DNA of 64,000 bases, taken from NCBI RefSeq assembly GCF_900090045.1, contig NC_041786.1, forward strand, positions 1,668,501-1,732,500. The letters run 5' to 3'. Origin of the DNA: Plasmodium malariae. Its lineage: Eukaryota > Apicomplexa > Aconoidasida > Haemosporida > Plasmodiidae. Shown here piece after piece: positions 24,701-35,808 of the stretch. The notes under the pieces are model-generated. The model had not been told where the DNA came from, did not search any database, and saw nothing but the letters and a program-made list of their open reading frames with translations. How positions within the stretch are numbered: the first letter of the stretch is position 1; each line of letters starts with the position of its first letter. A program made the position numbers and the translations under genes.

Positions 24701-25085
24701 TGAACATGATAAAAGAGTAGGGCAGAGACTAAACAGCGATCCTCGGCGTACATGAATATTTGTATATATGTGAAGATATACACATACGTACATATATACG
24801 TGTACGCATCTATACATATATACATGCATAAGTACGTACATTTATACAAACGATTTGAATGAAGAATTCAATTTTTTTTATTTTTTCATTTTTCCTTTTT
24901 TCTCATACAGGGACCTGGAAAAGCAGAAGAAAAAAAACAAGATGGATGAAGTGGACAAGTACTACGAAGAAGAACAGAAAAGTTATTCCGATGCAACTGA
25001 TCTGTACAAAATTTTCCCCCAATTGGAAGAAATGGACAAATTAACTGAAGATATGTTTTACATGAAAATTCCTTTTGTCGAGTAA
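21739..25085 (+). CDS. Conserved Plasmodium protein with S1-like segments, probable apicoplast or secretory targeting
   Basis: I do not recognise a named orthologue. Exon 1 (21739-24716) and exon 2 (24911-25085) give 1050 residues. The donor GTAGGG overlaps an in-frame TAG, so without splicing the protein would stop at 993. Phase closes exactly (GA|G = Glu), adding an acidic helix and the end MFYMKIPFVE. The N terminus has a hydrophobic signal (TLLFVLFVCILKYNWG) followed by a Lys/Asn-rich stretch, the pattern of a bipartite apicoplast leader. Two stretches resemble S1 RNA-binding barrels: about residues 70-130 (GELKIGKVYDVINNDIYVKL) and 215-290 (NDCIRGYLLYD, then IIDVNKKLEYVFLSLKK). The rest is helical and charged, with two Ser/Gly-rich insertions. 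A role in organellar RNA or translation is inference. The start is the first ATG, with the signal directly after it. Confidence 0.82.
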
Positions 25086-25442
25086 AGGGATTTTTTTTTT
25101 TTTTGTTTTGTTTTGTTTTTTTATCCCATTCTTCACTACTTTATGCGCCAAATATAAGAAAATTTTAAGTATTATTTCAGCTTTTTTGTAGTTTATATTT
25201 TTATCAAATGAATGAAACAGCGTGTATATATGTTTTGCACTTATATCTACATACATATATTCACAAGTGCGCCTACGCACTTGCATACAAACAAAAAAAA
25301 AAAAAAAAAAAAATGAACTCTCTTCAAATTACGCACATGTATGTGCTAATAAAAATGGGAATCAATTTTCCCTATCCCCTCTCTATACTTTTTTTTTTTT
25401 TTTTCTTCCTCTTTTTCTTTTTTTTTCATTTTGCAGTAAAAT
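25086..25442. other. Short convergent gap (357 bp)
   Basis: 3' ends of two convergent genes. It contains a TTTTG repeat, a poly(dA) run near 25295 and pyrimidine-rich runs near 25390-25425. Nothing else is seen. Confidence 0.6.
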
Positions 25443-27320
25443 TCATTCGTACGGTAAATTTCCGTTTAATATTTGATTCACGTCAACCAGATACCATCCC
25501 GATGATTTCAAATCAATAGAATCGGGGGAATGTAACGAGAAAAAAGGATTTTCCAATTGATTTTCAAATATGAATTCCAGATTTATATTTTTAAATTTTG
25601 TTTTTGTAATACAATCGGACGAAACGGTATTAAATGAACACATGTCATAAGACAATGTAACTAACATGTGCATACGAGTTGTTACCCCATTTTTTATTAT
25701 ATTTGATAAGAATTTCATTTTGTTACTACTTTTTAATTGAGCTAGATCCTTATTTTCTACACATATATATTGATATAAAAACTTTTTTATATTTTCCTTT
25801 TTTGTTCTTTTACCTGCATTTCTAACTAACCCTAATATGTTGTACACATATAATAATTTCATATTCTCTATCTCTATGTTATCAAATTGGAAATTTATGT
25901 TATGTGTTTTTAAAATTCGAAATATTTTTAAAAAATATTCCTCTAAATAAATATTTGTCATTTTTGATAATTGATCTTCGTCTAACTCCTTTAGAGCACT
26001 AAAAAATGTGTTAACACATAATTTTACCCCATCAAAATATGTATATTTTAAATCTTTTAAATCTTCACTTAGTATATTACAGAAATATAAACTTATATAA
26101 TTTCCTATTATACTAGTTGAGTTTTTATTTTTATATAATAAAAATGAATTTAAAAAATTTTCTATTTCTTTTTTATTGTTTTCCAGATTAATTTCATTTA
26201 ACACTTCATATATATCATGTTTAACAATTTTATTACTGTTGTTTTTATGAGGAATATTTGTATCTACATTTTGGTTTGCACTCGTGCTATTTGCTTCACT
26301 TGTGCCTTGACTTTTCCTTGCCTTCTCATCCTTCCCGCAGTTTCTTTCACTCTCACTTTTTGAAACATTCGTGTGGGAAGTACTACTCGTGTGGGAAGTA
26401 CTACTCGTGTGGGAAGTATTACTCGTGTGGGAAGTATTACTCGTGTGGGAAGTATTACTCGTGTGGGAAGTATTACTCGTGTGGGAAGTATTACTCGTGT
26501 GGGAAGTATTACTCATGTGGGAGGTACTACTCATATGGGAAGTACTATTCATGTGAGCAATACTACCTGATTGAGCTTCTACTTCATGGTTACGTGTAAA
26601 AAAATTATCATCGTTCTTCAAATCATACCTGCACAGTGGTTCATTACTCTGTTTCTTGGAATAAAAATCAACTGGTTTTATTTTTTCACATTGAACGGCT
26701 TTATATTCCTCATCATGAGTAGTGGAGTATTCTGATATAGTATTCTTAAGTAGGCTATTACTTACGTTACCATTATCTTTAACTACTATAGGTACTACAT
26801 TACTATGATTATCATTAATTTTGGTGTTGTCATTCAGACACCTTTTGACTTGTATTTTTTTCTCTTCAGTATTAAGTTTTCCTACTTTTAGCCCTTCAAA
26901 ACTGTTTACCTTTAAATTTATTTCATCGACTTCTTTTATGTTATTCTTCTTCACACTATCGCTGAACTTAGTATATAATACACTATTCGCATTGTCTGAC
27001 GATTTTATTTTTTTATGTGGATGTTTTGTTTTTAATTCATTTTTTCCTTTTTTACTTTTTTGCGCATATTGTATTTTCCCATTCATTATATATACATCTT
27101 CATCATTATTTTCATCCTTTATAATATTTTTATTTTTTTTCACACTTTTTAATTTTATATCCCCAATATCTTTAATCTTTATTTCTTTATTTTCTGAAAT
27201 GTTAGTAGCAATGTTTTGTTTCCTACCAAAAAAAGGATGTTCCCATTTTCTTTGCTTGATACAAAAGGAACTTCCTTTAACAAATATGTTATGTGTAATT
27301 ACCACAATTTTTTTTCTCAT
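25443..27320 (-). CDS. Conserved protein with SNTSHT repeat and possible Tim44/mL45-like C-terminal domain
   Basis: Single exon of 625 residues, not confidently recognised. The first ~40 residues are basic with no acidic residue until ~44 (MRKKIVVITHNIFVKGSSFC), consistent with a mitochondrial presequence. Residues ~45-260 are Lys/Asn-rich and low complexity. Then come eleven copies of a six-residue repeat, [S/N][N/S]TSH[T/M], encoded by an 18-bp minisatellite. From about residue 365 the sequence becomes globular. It includes YFDGVKLCVNTFFSALKELD, a helix pair and GVTTRMHMLVTLSYDM, and ends near SSGWYLVDVNQILNG. A helix bundle opening with F-x-G-x-K, then a sheet ending in W-x-L-V-D, is the layout of the Tim44-like/mL45/MAIP1 family. 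I offer this only as a hypothesis. If right, the protein would act at the mitochondrial inner membrane or ribosome. Confidence 0.78.
   Translation of the reverse strand: MRKKIVVITHNIFVKGSSFCIKQRKWEHPFFGRKQNIATNISENKEIKIKDIGDIKLKSVKKNKNIIKDENNDEDVYIMNGKIQYAQKSKKGKNELKTKHPHKKIKSSDNANSVLYTKFSDSVKKNNIKEVDEINLKVNSFEGLKVGKLNTEEKKIQVKRCLNDNTKINDNHSNVVPIVVKDNGNVSNSLLKNTISEYSTTHDEEYKAVQCEKIKPVDFYSKKQSNEPLCRYDLKNDDNFFTRNHEVEAQSGSIAHMNSTSHMSSTSHMSNTSHTSNTSHTSNTSHTSNTSHTSNTSHTSNTSHTSSTSHTSSTSHTNVSKSESERNCGKDEKARKSQGTSEANSTSANQNVDTNIPHKNNSNKIVKHDIYEVLNEINLENNKKEIENFLNSFLLYKNKNSTSIIGNYISLYFCNILSEDLKDLKYTYFDGVKLCVNTFFSALKELDEDQLSKMTNIYLEEYFLKIFRILKTHNINFQFDNIEIENMKLLYVYNILGLVRNAGKRTKKENIKKFLYQYICVENKDLAQLKSSNKMKFLSNIIKNGVTTRMHMLVTLSYDMCSFNTVSSDCITKTKFKNINLEFIFENQLENPFFSLHSPDSIDLKSSGWYLVDVNQILNGNLPYE
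26370..26565. repeat. 18-bp coding minisatellite (SNTSHT)
   Basis: Eleven copies of a unit reading gtgggaagtattactc plus gt on the plus strand. It keeps the frame of the minus-strand gene and encodes Ser/Thr/His hexapeptides. Outer copies diverge (SSTSHM, NSTSHM) while inner ones are identical, which suggests recent expansion by slippage. Confidence 0.9.
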
Positions 27321-28354
27321 CTTTTAAATATGCAAAAGGGAAAATATAGATGGGAGCATAAAAAAACGATGGTCTCTGCCTCGGGAAAACGGTACAATAC
27401 TTGCAAAAAACTTGGCAAAAAGGTGAAAAGCTCTAATACTTTTACAAACAATAGTATGTATGTTTACCCTTACGACATTTTTTTCTTAACGTTTTTTATC
27501 AAACAGGGAAAAAGTTTTCATGAGCGAGTTTGACATACAAATATGAGCATAAGCACATATATATACGCGCATATATACATATATGCATACATTTAAATAT
27601 GTACATAAACATATATACATATATGTACGCATAATATGTATCATTAACTAGCTGATGAAAAACTAAAACATACCATTTCCCCTACGCCATTGGGAAAAAC
27701 ATACACTTCAAAAATTAACTTAATTAAAATTCAATTTATATTGAAAATTATGACTTTAAAAAAAATTTTTTTTTTTTTTTTTTCTTTAACTGCAGAACAT
27801 TTATAAATTACAATTCAGAATGATTCGTTAGGTAGAAGTATAATTGTAAGTAGTGCCAGTTTTATGACGAACATATATTTTATTTCACTTTATTTTATAT
27901 ATCTTCCTTTTTCGCGTAACCTTTACTTGAGTTTACTCGCTATGTTTCATATGCGACATCTTTGTGTATACATTATATGAAGCTGCAAATGTTTTTCCCA
28001 AATTGTGCTTTATCTTTTTTTATTTCCAATTTTTTAAAACTTTTTTAATTTTTTTCATTTAAAAAAAGAAAAAAGCTGATAATGTTTTACTCTTTTTCCA
28101 TTTAACTCCTTTTTTTTTTTTTTTTTTTTTCTTCTACCTTCGTATAAAATTAAAAACAGCAATAGGAGCAACATTATGAACATTCGTATTTGTGGATACA
28201 CATATATTTAATATACATATATAATACAGTTTAAGTCATGTAAATATATGAACATTTAGTCAAAACAATGTTTAAAATTTTCTTTATCTTTTTATGGGCT
28301 TATTTTATTTTCCTTTAATGCTTCAATTTTTTTGCTTTTTTATTAATATATATA
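27321..28354. other. Divergent gap (1.0 kb)
   Basis: Shared 5' region of the 625-residue protein gene and the RAP gene. It contains TATG/CATA-rich sequence at 27540-27630 and poly(dT) tracts near 27770 and 28110. No exon is seen. Confidence 0.6.
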
Positions 28355-30215
28355 ATGTTATTAAAAAAGAGTAGGACCTTTATATTTAACTTGAAGCGTT
28401 GTAGGTATTTCTGTGATAATAAAAATTATATAAACAATAATTACTTAAATTATGTGCAGGTGGATAATGATATTGATGATGAAAAGAACAATGACAAAAA
28501 TAACTTAAAAGAAAAAATAAATATAAATAACAAAAATGTATCTTATAATTTCCAAAATGTTAAACAAGCACCATCATCATTGTCACACAAGGACAATAAA
28601 CATACAGAGGATCAATATCCATTAAGCAATAGAGAGAATAAATTGAAAAACTGCTCAAATAAAACAAAAAATTACATGATTAATGAAAAATTGAATATTT
28701 CTTATGATTTTGATTATCGTGGTATTGAAAAAAAAAATAAACACTTAAACCCTCGTTCAAACAATAAGACAACTGAAGAATGTGAAAAGGGAATTGATAC
28801 AGACAGACTTCAGTCTGATTATAAAAGGGGAAAAGAGGGAGAAACTATAAAAAAAAAAAAAAAAAACATAAAAAATATTGAAAGTTATTATGATTATAGT
28901 AATAATAATAATGATAACAACGATATTGATAACAACGATATTGATAACAACGATATTGATAACAACGATATTAATAACAACAATATTGATAATAATGATA
29001 ATACCGAAGAGAACAATGGAAGCAGTTTACGTAATCCTCATAACTTAAACATTTCAATGAATTCGAATGAAGTAAAAAAAAAAAAAAAAAGTAACAATGA
29101 GGAAGAACTTACGTTTAAACATGAACATGCCTTTGATAATACAAATGATGGAAATGAAGAAAAAGTATGGACTGACACAAATACTGATTTTATGGCCAAC
29201 AATCAGAATGATTCAAATGATAATTCTCAAACCAAAAACAGGAATAATCCAAATGACGATTTTTTAAATATGAAGAAAGAAGAGGAAGGTCATAATTCAA
29301 ATGAACATGACTGTTCAGAAAATTTTTCCAGAAAAAAAAATTCCGAATTTTTGAATCAAGAGGAAACAAACAATGCTTTCAATACATCAAATGAGAATTC
29401 AGAAAATTGGTTAGAAAATGAAGAAGATATACCAAACGTTTTTGAAGTGGATGAAAATTTAAGTGAAGAAGAAAAAAAAGAAAAACTTAAATTAATAAAA
29501 TTAATTACTGAAAAGTTAGCTGGACCACTGAAATCAAATAATGAAAATAATCCAAAAGGTGAAGTAACTGCTAAAGGTGAAGGAGAACCAAAAAACGAAG
29601 GGGAATCAATTTTTGCTGATAATCGTCCCATAGCAATAGAAGTAGACGGGCCCTCGCACTTTTACGCAAACAGTAACAGATATACCACATACACAAAATT
29701 AAAGCATAGAATTCTAACCAAATTAGGTAAATAAAAAAAAAAAAAAATCGGTACATATTTATAGGTGTACAGCTGCATACCTTCACGTGATATAGTTACA
29801 AACGAAAATGTTGTTTCATGCGTTATATAGGTCTTAATGAAATGAATATAATATTGTATCTCCATATATATATATATTTGCATTGAGCTGGGTATGTATG
29901 GTAACTATTTTGCATATATATAATTATGCATGTTTGTTCACATGCATGTGTGTATGTATATCCGCTACCCCTTATATGCTTGTATGCACATATTCCTCTC
30001 CCATTTAAGGTTACAACGTTATTCACATAAGTTACATTGACTGGAGAAAATTAAGGAACAAAAGCGAAAGGGAAGAATTTATTTTAAAGAAACTAAAAGA
30101 AAAGAATGATGAATTTTTAGATGATAACGATAGAATATATTATAACGAGAGAATGAACATGATTAAAGAAGATTATATGAAGTACATGAAAGAAAAAAAG
30201 GAAGGTAGTAATTAA
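28355..30215 (+). CDS. RAP-domain protein, probable mitochondrial RNA factor
   Basis: The RAP domain is an RNA-binding fold expanded in apicomplexans and tied in other eukaryotes to organellar RNA processing. Exons 28355-29726 and 30010-30215 join in phase (TTAG|GT) to give 525 residues. The intron splits the domain. Exon 1 supplies [18 protein letters not shown] and LKHRILTKL, and exon 2 supplies [15 protein letters not shown] and the closing helix, together at about residues 425-490. The N terminus ([20 protein letters not shown]) is basic, hydrophobic and free of acids, as in a mitochondrial presequence. Residues ~25-420 are almost wholly Asn/Asp/Lys/Glu low complexity, including an NNDID repeat at about 28919-28975. 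No upstream helical-repeat array, common in larger RAP proteins, is visible. Read unspliced, the protein would stop at 459 and lose half the domain. Confidence 0.9.
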
Positions 30216-31150
30216 TCTGTATAACAACACATTTATTTTTGAATCATAAAGTCGTTATGTTTGTGATATTTTACCATTTTTTATAATTTTGTCTTTTTTT
30301 CTTTTTTATTTCTAATTTTCCAATTGTTAATTAAAATTATATTGCTGTTATTATAAGTTTAATAGAATTAAAAAAAATATATATATAAAATATGCACACA
30401 CATGATAGATAACTTGTGAGTGTTACAGTATGATTCACATTGATATGCTCTATATTGCATAAATAAGAGAAAACGATGGGGAACTATAAAACACACATTT
30501 ATATGCAACAAAGTGAAGTATAATAATTTATAATTGAACAAAAAAAAAAAAAAAAAAAAGGAGCTAAAAAGATTAGTAATAAAACAGGTTGCTCACACAG
30601 AAATTTAAAGCAAATTTGTGGAACGTTGCAGTTAAATATAATAAAAGGGGCTTAAAAAAAATTCTGCTTTATTTTATGTGCTAAAAAAAAAAAATGAATA
30701 TTGTGGATATAAATTTTAGAACAACCCAGAATATGCAAATATAGCATAATAAAATATAACATATTAAAATAACACAATTTTTTTAGTCGATTTTGATCAA
30801 AAAAAAAAAAAAAAAAAAAAAGCTGCACATAATGGGTACCTTGAAAAGTTTTAGTTAACCGCATAAATTTTTTCTCCGTACTTGTACAATATAATATATT
30901 TTTGTATATTTTACATATTTTAATGTAACGTTTTTTTAACTATTTTTTTTTTTTTTTTTTTTTCTTGTATTACTGAAGCATGCTCAAACTTTTTAAAAAA
31001 AAGAAGAAAAGAAAATTGAATTAAAAAAATTAATGAAATACTTATAACATAAAGGGGTAAAATATATGTATATATACACAAATATACATTCTTCTTTTTC
31101 ATTTGTTTATAACATGATATATAACTACATTTATTAGCTAATATATAGAT

Positions 31151-31189
<39 letters not shown>

Positions 31190-31743
31190 AAATAAAATAA
31201 GCAAGAAAAGTAACCCAAATTTTATGAAACAAAAACATAAAGGTTAGATATAATATATTCTTTGATATAATTGAGAAAATAAAAAAAATTTTAAATGGCT
31301 GTATAAACAGTGTTAACTGTCGTTCGATTGTTATGACATAAATGTGAAACATTGTGCTATACGTGCTACATCATTGCGCTTATGGGACATAAATGTACGT
31401 GCATGTATTAACGTAACTACGTATTATATACATTCGTATTTATATACATGAGCCCATTTATGTATTTATTCCAAGCATATAATTTTTTTTTGCCTGACGT
31501 ATGCAAGTTTTTATAATTTTTGCAACTTGATATGATGTACATTTTTTAGCCGAAGCTATATTACAAATTTTATATTGTTACACAATTTGACTTTTTATTT
31601 AAACATATTGTTAAGCATTAAGCGAATATGTATATAAGAGGACATATATATATTAATACGCTTTTTATAATTATTTTTGGGTGGTTTAACTTTTTAAGGG
31701 ATAATTAAGTCTTTTTTTTTTTTATCGATATTTTTGTTAGGTC
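30216..31743. other. Convergent gap between RAP and PDE-delta genes (1.5 kb)
   Basis: AT-rich, with poly(dA)/poly(dT) runs near 30540, 30800, 30945 and 31155. I see no exon or RNA gene. Confidence 0.6.
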
Positions 31744-34700
31744 TCATTTTTTTTTTTTTTCCGAATTATCTTTATTAATTTCTTTTTTTTTTTCTTCGCC
31801 CATTTTTTCCATATTTTCCTCAGTGACGAAACTTTCTGTCAATGATATAACATCTTCTTCAGCAATATCTAACAAACTTATACCTCTCAGCAATTTTTGT
31901 TTTTCTAAATTTTTATAATAATCAGTAACTCTCATTTTATCTGTATTATAAAATAAATTAATATTTTTTTCTATTAATCTCCAAGTTTTCAAATTTATGT
32001 TTAAATTGTGCAATACTATTTGAGTTATCTCTTTTTTAGCTCTTTCCATTGACTGCAATTCTTGAATTAACGGCATGACAATAATTTCAAAAAAATACAC
32101 CTGTGAGCTTGGTATACTTTTAACAAAATCATGGTGATGAATAAAGTTTAATTTGATATAACTAAAATCGTATTTATTAACATTGTTAAGGTTGTTCACA
32201 TAATTTATATAAATGTTTTCATAGTTGAAAATCATGGCTTCGTCGATATATTCCTCATTCCAGAAATGGTTAAAGTCGTACGCGCCTGCAGACGGGAAAT
32301 AGCGAAAACGTATGAGAGTGTACAGGTGGGTGCACATACATACATACATACATACATACAAACTCACATGCATACGTACATACATTTATGCGCCCACACA
32401 TACACACATATCTGCTTTCACATGTGCACATGCAATCGCGAGTAATGGAGAAATATCAACTACATCGGCAGTAGTCATGTATTGGATGTACCCATATTCT
32501 TATTCTTCTTATAAAGGTCCTCAAACTTTTTTTGAGAAAAGAATTCCTCACTCACAAGCATAGTCCACTTAGCATGATCCCTCCATTTCAAACATGTATG
32601 ACCAATGTCAGCTAACTTGATGTTTATTGTACCCAGATTGATAGCATCCCTATCGCTGATGTCAAAATTTTCACTTCTCTTTCTTTTTTTAAATATATCT
32701 ACATATTCAAAATGTAATTTCATATCAGTCGATATAATTAATTCAATAATAAATTTCCTCATATTTCCATAGTTATTCTTATCCACTAATTTTGTATCTT
32801 CATTATTAATTAAAAAATCATATCCTATTAGTTGTAAAACAGAAAAGGTTATGCTACAATGGTAGTTTTCTAAGATACTCATATCGTTATATCTGATAGA
32901 TAATATATGATTCGTTTCTGATAAAAATGCATTGGTTTTACCGGGATGACCTACATCATGTGCTATTGAAGCTATTAAGTAACAAATCATATAAGTATTA
33001 TTCAAATACTTATCAAAATCAGTAATGTGTGCTAAACATTTTGATAAATGACAAACAGTAGCTCCATGATTTGCATTATGATAAGGGTTAGGAAAATACA
33101 TACTGTTAATTAATAACAAAAATAATTGTAATTTCTTTCTTTTCTTCTCATTATTCTCTATATAAGGACTGATTAAATGGTGTCCCACCTCTAAAACAAC
33201 TAAAGTAGATTTTCCATATTCTGAATCAATAAAAGAATAATCCCAATTTCTTCCTATTTCATCTGAATCGATATTTTTGATATTATTTAAAACGTCTGCT
33301 TCGTAAGCTATTGTTAAAATATCTGACTCGTTCAGGTGTTTTTTAACATCTTCAAATGACTTCTCCTTACCTGTATTTTCTTTTCCCTCTTTACTGTCTT
33401 TCCCGTCTTTCCTGTCTTCCTCTTCTTTCATATCTTTTACATCCTTGTTTTTATTTTTATTACTACCACAACTAATTAACAATTTTTTTAGAAAATAAGA
33501 TACCGAATAATAATCTTTATAACAAGCATTAATAGTAAAATCATTGAAAAATATACTCTTATCAGAAAATAAAAATTTGTAGTTGTCTTCTTTTTTATCA
33601 TATTTATCTTTAGCTATATCTACAGTTATAGATTCGGCATCCTCATCATATAGCGGTTTAAAGTCATACCATTTTTTATAACTATTTGATAAAATATCCT
33701 TAATTACAAATAATAATATTCGGTTCCTCTTTTCCATTAGGTATCTTAATATTAAGAACATCAACAACAACACACTTAGAATGCCCATATAGTAGAAGTC
33801 TACTGTATTTTTTGCATTTCTAAAATTAATTAGTACTATTAGCAAAACGTTTGTACTTAAGTATGTCAGCATAAATATCATCGATAAAAAAAATCTAAAG
33901 GGGGAAAACAGGGGTGCAGAGGAATTAATGCGATGATATGGAAAAAGAAGAAAAAGGATGAGAAAAAACGAGAAGAAATGATTCATTTATAAGCTTACCA
34001 ATATATACAGATATATGTGAATGTACATAAACATAGCAGCGAGTGAACATGAAAAATATACACTCGAACACATAACATATGATATGCAGGCAAACATTTG
34101 TGGTACCCAATTGAATACGAAAAGGAGTATAAATATTATGTAACACTTAGCATGTACTGGTATTAGCTTGCTTCATTATATATATTTTTTTTTTTTCATT
34201 TTTCATAGGAAAAATTTAATTTTATTAATAATTATTTACTTGAGGGTGGGGAGACATAGTATGAAGACCGAGTCCACAAAAAAGTGAAGATATAAACTAA
34301 ATTTGTTATTATAGAACGCAATTGAATTGACACCACTACTAGTTTGTTCATTTTCTTTTGTAAAAAAGTAGAGAGATAGAAACTGAAACACTTGGTTCTA
34401 GGGGAAAAAAAAAAAAAAAAAATTACAAAGTACATACAAAATGGTAAAAATGGAAGTAGTACAAATAAAGGCGATGAAAATAGAACAGTGGTAGATGCAG
34501 CAAACTCTTTGCTTGATATCTTTGCAAATCTGTTTGTTTGGTGTTAATAACTTACTATAATTATATAAGCTACAAACAGACTTTTAGCATACGCATTTTT
34601 TGACGAAGAAAAGTATATTTTCATTAACACGACAATATGCATTAAACAATTCAAAAGGGAAAAAGCAACTACAAATATTTCCATAGCAGTCACATCTTTT

Positions 34701-35243
34701 TTGCTTAAGTCTACGAAGAAAAAGTGGGTCAGGAATGAAAAAAAAAAGAAATAAAGCGCAGTATTGAATTACGTCCATATAAGCATATATATATATATAT
34801 ATATACGTACGTACATACATATACTTGCGGGATAAACGATTCACGTTTTCTTTTCATTTTACTAGAGGAAAAGGCGAGACATTCAATCAGAATGACTAAA
34901 AGAGATAATATTAAATGAATGCATATATATTCTTTAATGTTATGTGTCCTTAGTGTGTTGTATTCTACTTCTTTATTTTTATCGGAAAACTGAGGGAACA
35001 TATAGTACCTGAAAAAAAGAAGTGCACTCGTGTACATGTGTGTATAGAAATACTTAATGCGTTTATAAACATATATGATTCGCACGTACAAATATAAGCA
35101 CATATATATATCTATATGCCCGTTTTTGTTAACACATTTTAAAGAAATAAAAATTCATACTTCTTCTTTATGGTGTCTCTTATTATTTCCCCCTTGTTGA
35201 TCTCATTTTCTTCATCCATCTTCTCATTAGTATTTGCATTCAT
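31744..35243 (-). CDS. PDEdelta: cGMP-specific 3',5'-cyclic phosphodiesterase delta
   Basis: This is a membrane-bound cyclic-nucleotide phosphodiesterase. In other Plasmodium species it controls cGMP during gametogenesis and ookinete motility. Six exons (35243-35161, 35008-34863, 34710-34556, 34397-34240, 33894-32492, 32285-31744) close in phase to 828 residues. Exons 2-5 encode about six membrane helices, e.g. CIHLILSLLVILIECLAF, FVVAFSLLNCLMHIVVL and MGILSVLLLMFLILRYL. Catalytic residues are visible: HNANH at 453-457 (general acid His453, metal His457), HDVGH at 493-497 (metal His493/Asp494), ADIGHTCLKW with metal Asp610, and the purine-binding Gln710 in IPSSQVYFFEIIVMPL. A charged Lys/Asp/Glu linker precedes the domain. 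The delta assignment rests on the layout, with helices N-terminal to a C-terminal catalytic domain, and on remembered synteny with MPC2. The fold itself is certain. Naive open-frame calls miss exons 1-4. Confidence 0.93.
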
Positions 35244-35774
35244 CGAGATATTAAAATTTTAAAGTTCTTTAACATATGCATAAATTTCTTTTCTGCTTTG
35301 AGTCCCAATTGGTGTACAGAATAAACCAGTAATACATACTTAAATATGGTTGTACATGCACACATGCATATACTCACACACCCATACACACGAACATATA
35401 TATATATATGTGCTTAATTTTAATTAAAATTTTTAGTATTCAACTTGAAATTTATAAAAAAAGACATAATTTACCAATAACTCCATTATTTCCTGTACTT
35501 TTCTCTTTTTATCACATCATTCCAAATTTTATATTTTTTTTTAGTTTCATTTATATTTTTTTCTTTTTTCCCGTTGTGTCTTTTCCTTCTTATTTATTTA
35601 TTGATAACCTCTCTCTTCTATTTTGAATATCTTAAATGATTTTTAAAAAATTCGTATATTTGTTTTTACAATAATGTAAGAAAATTTTGATGTACACACA
35701 TATCACTGTTAATTCGTCAGAAGTTTAAGGAAACTATAGATAGACAAATGTAGGCATATGTATGTAAAATATAT

Positions 35775-35808
<34 letters not shown>

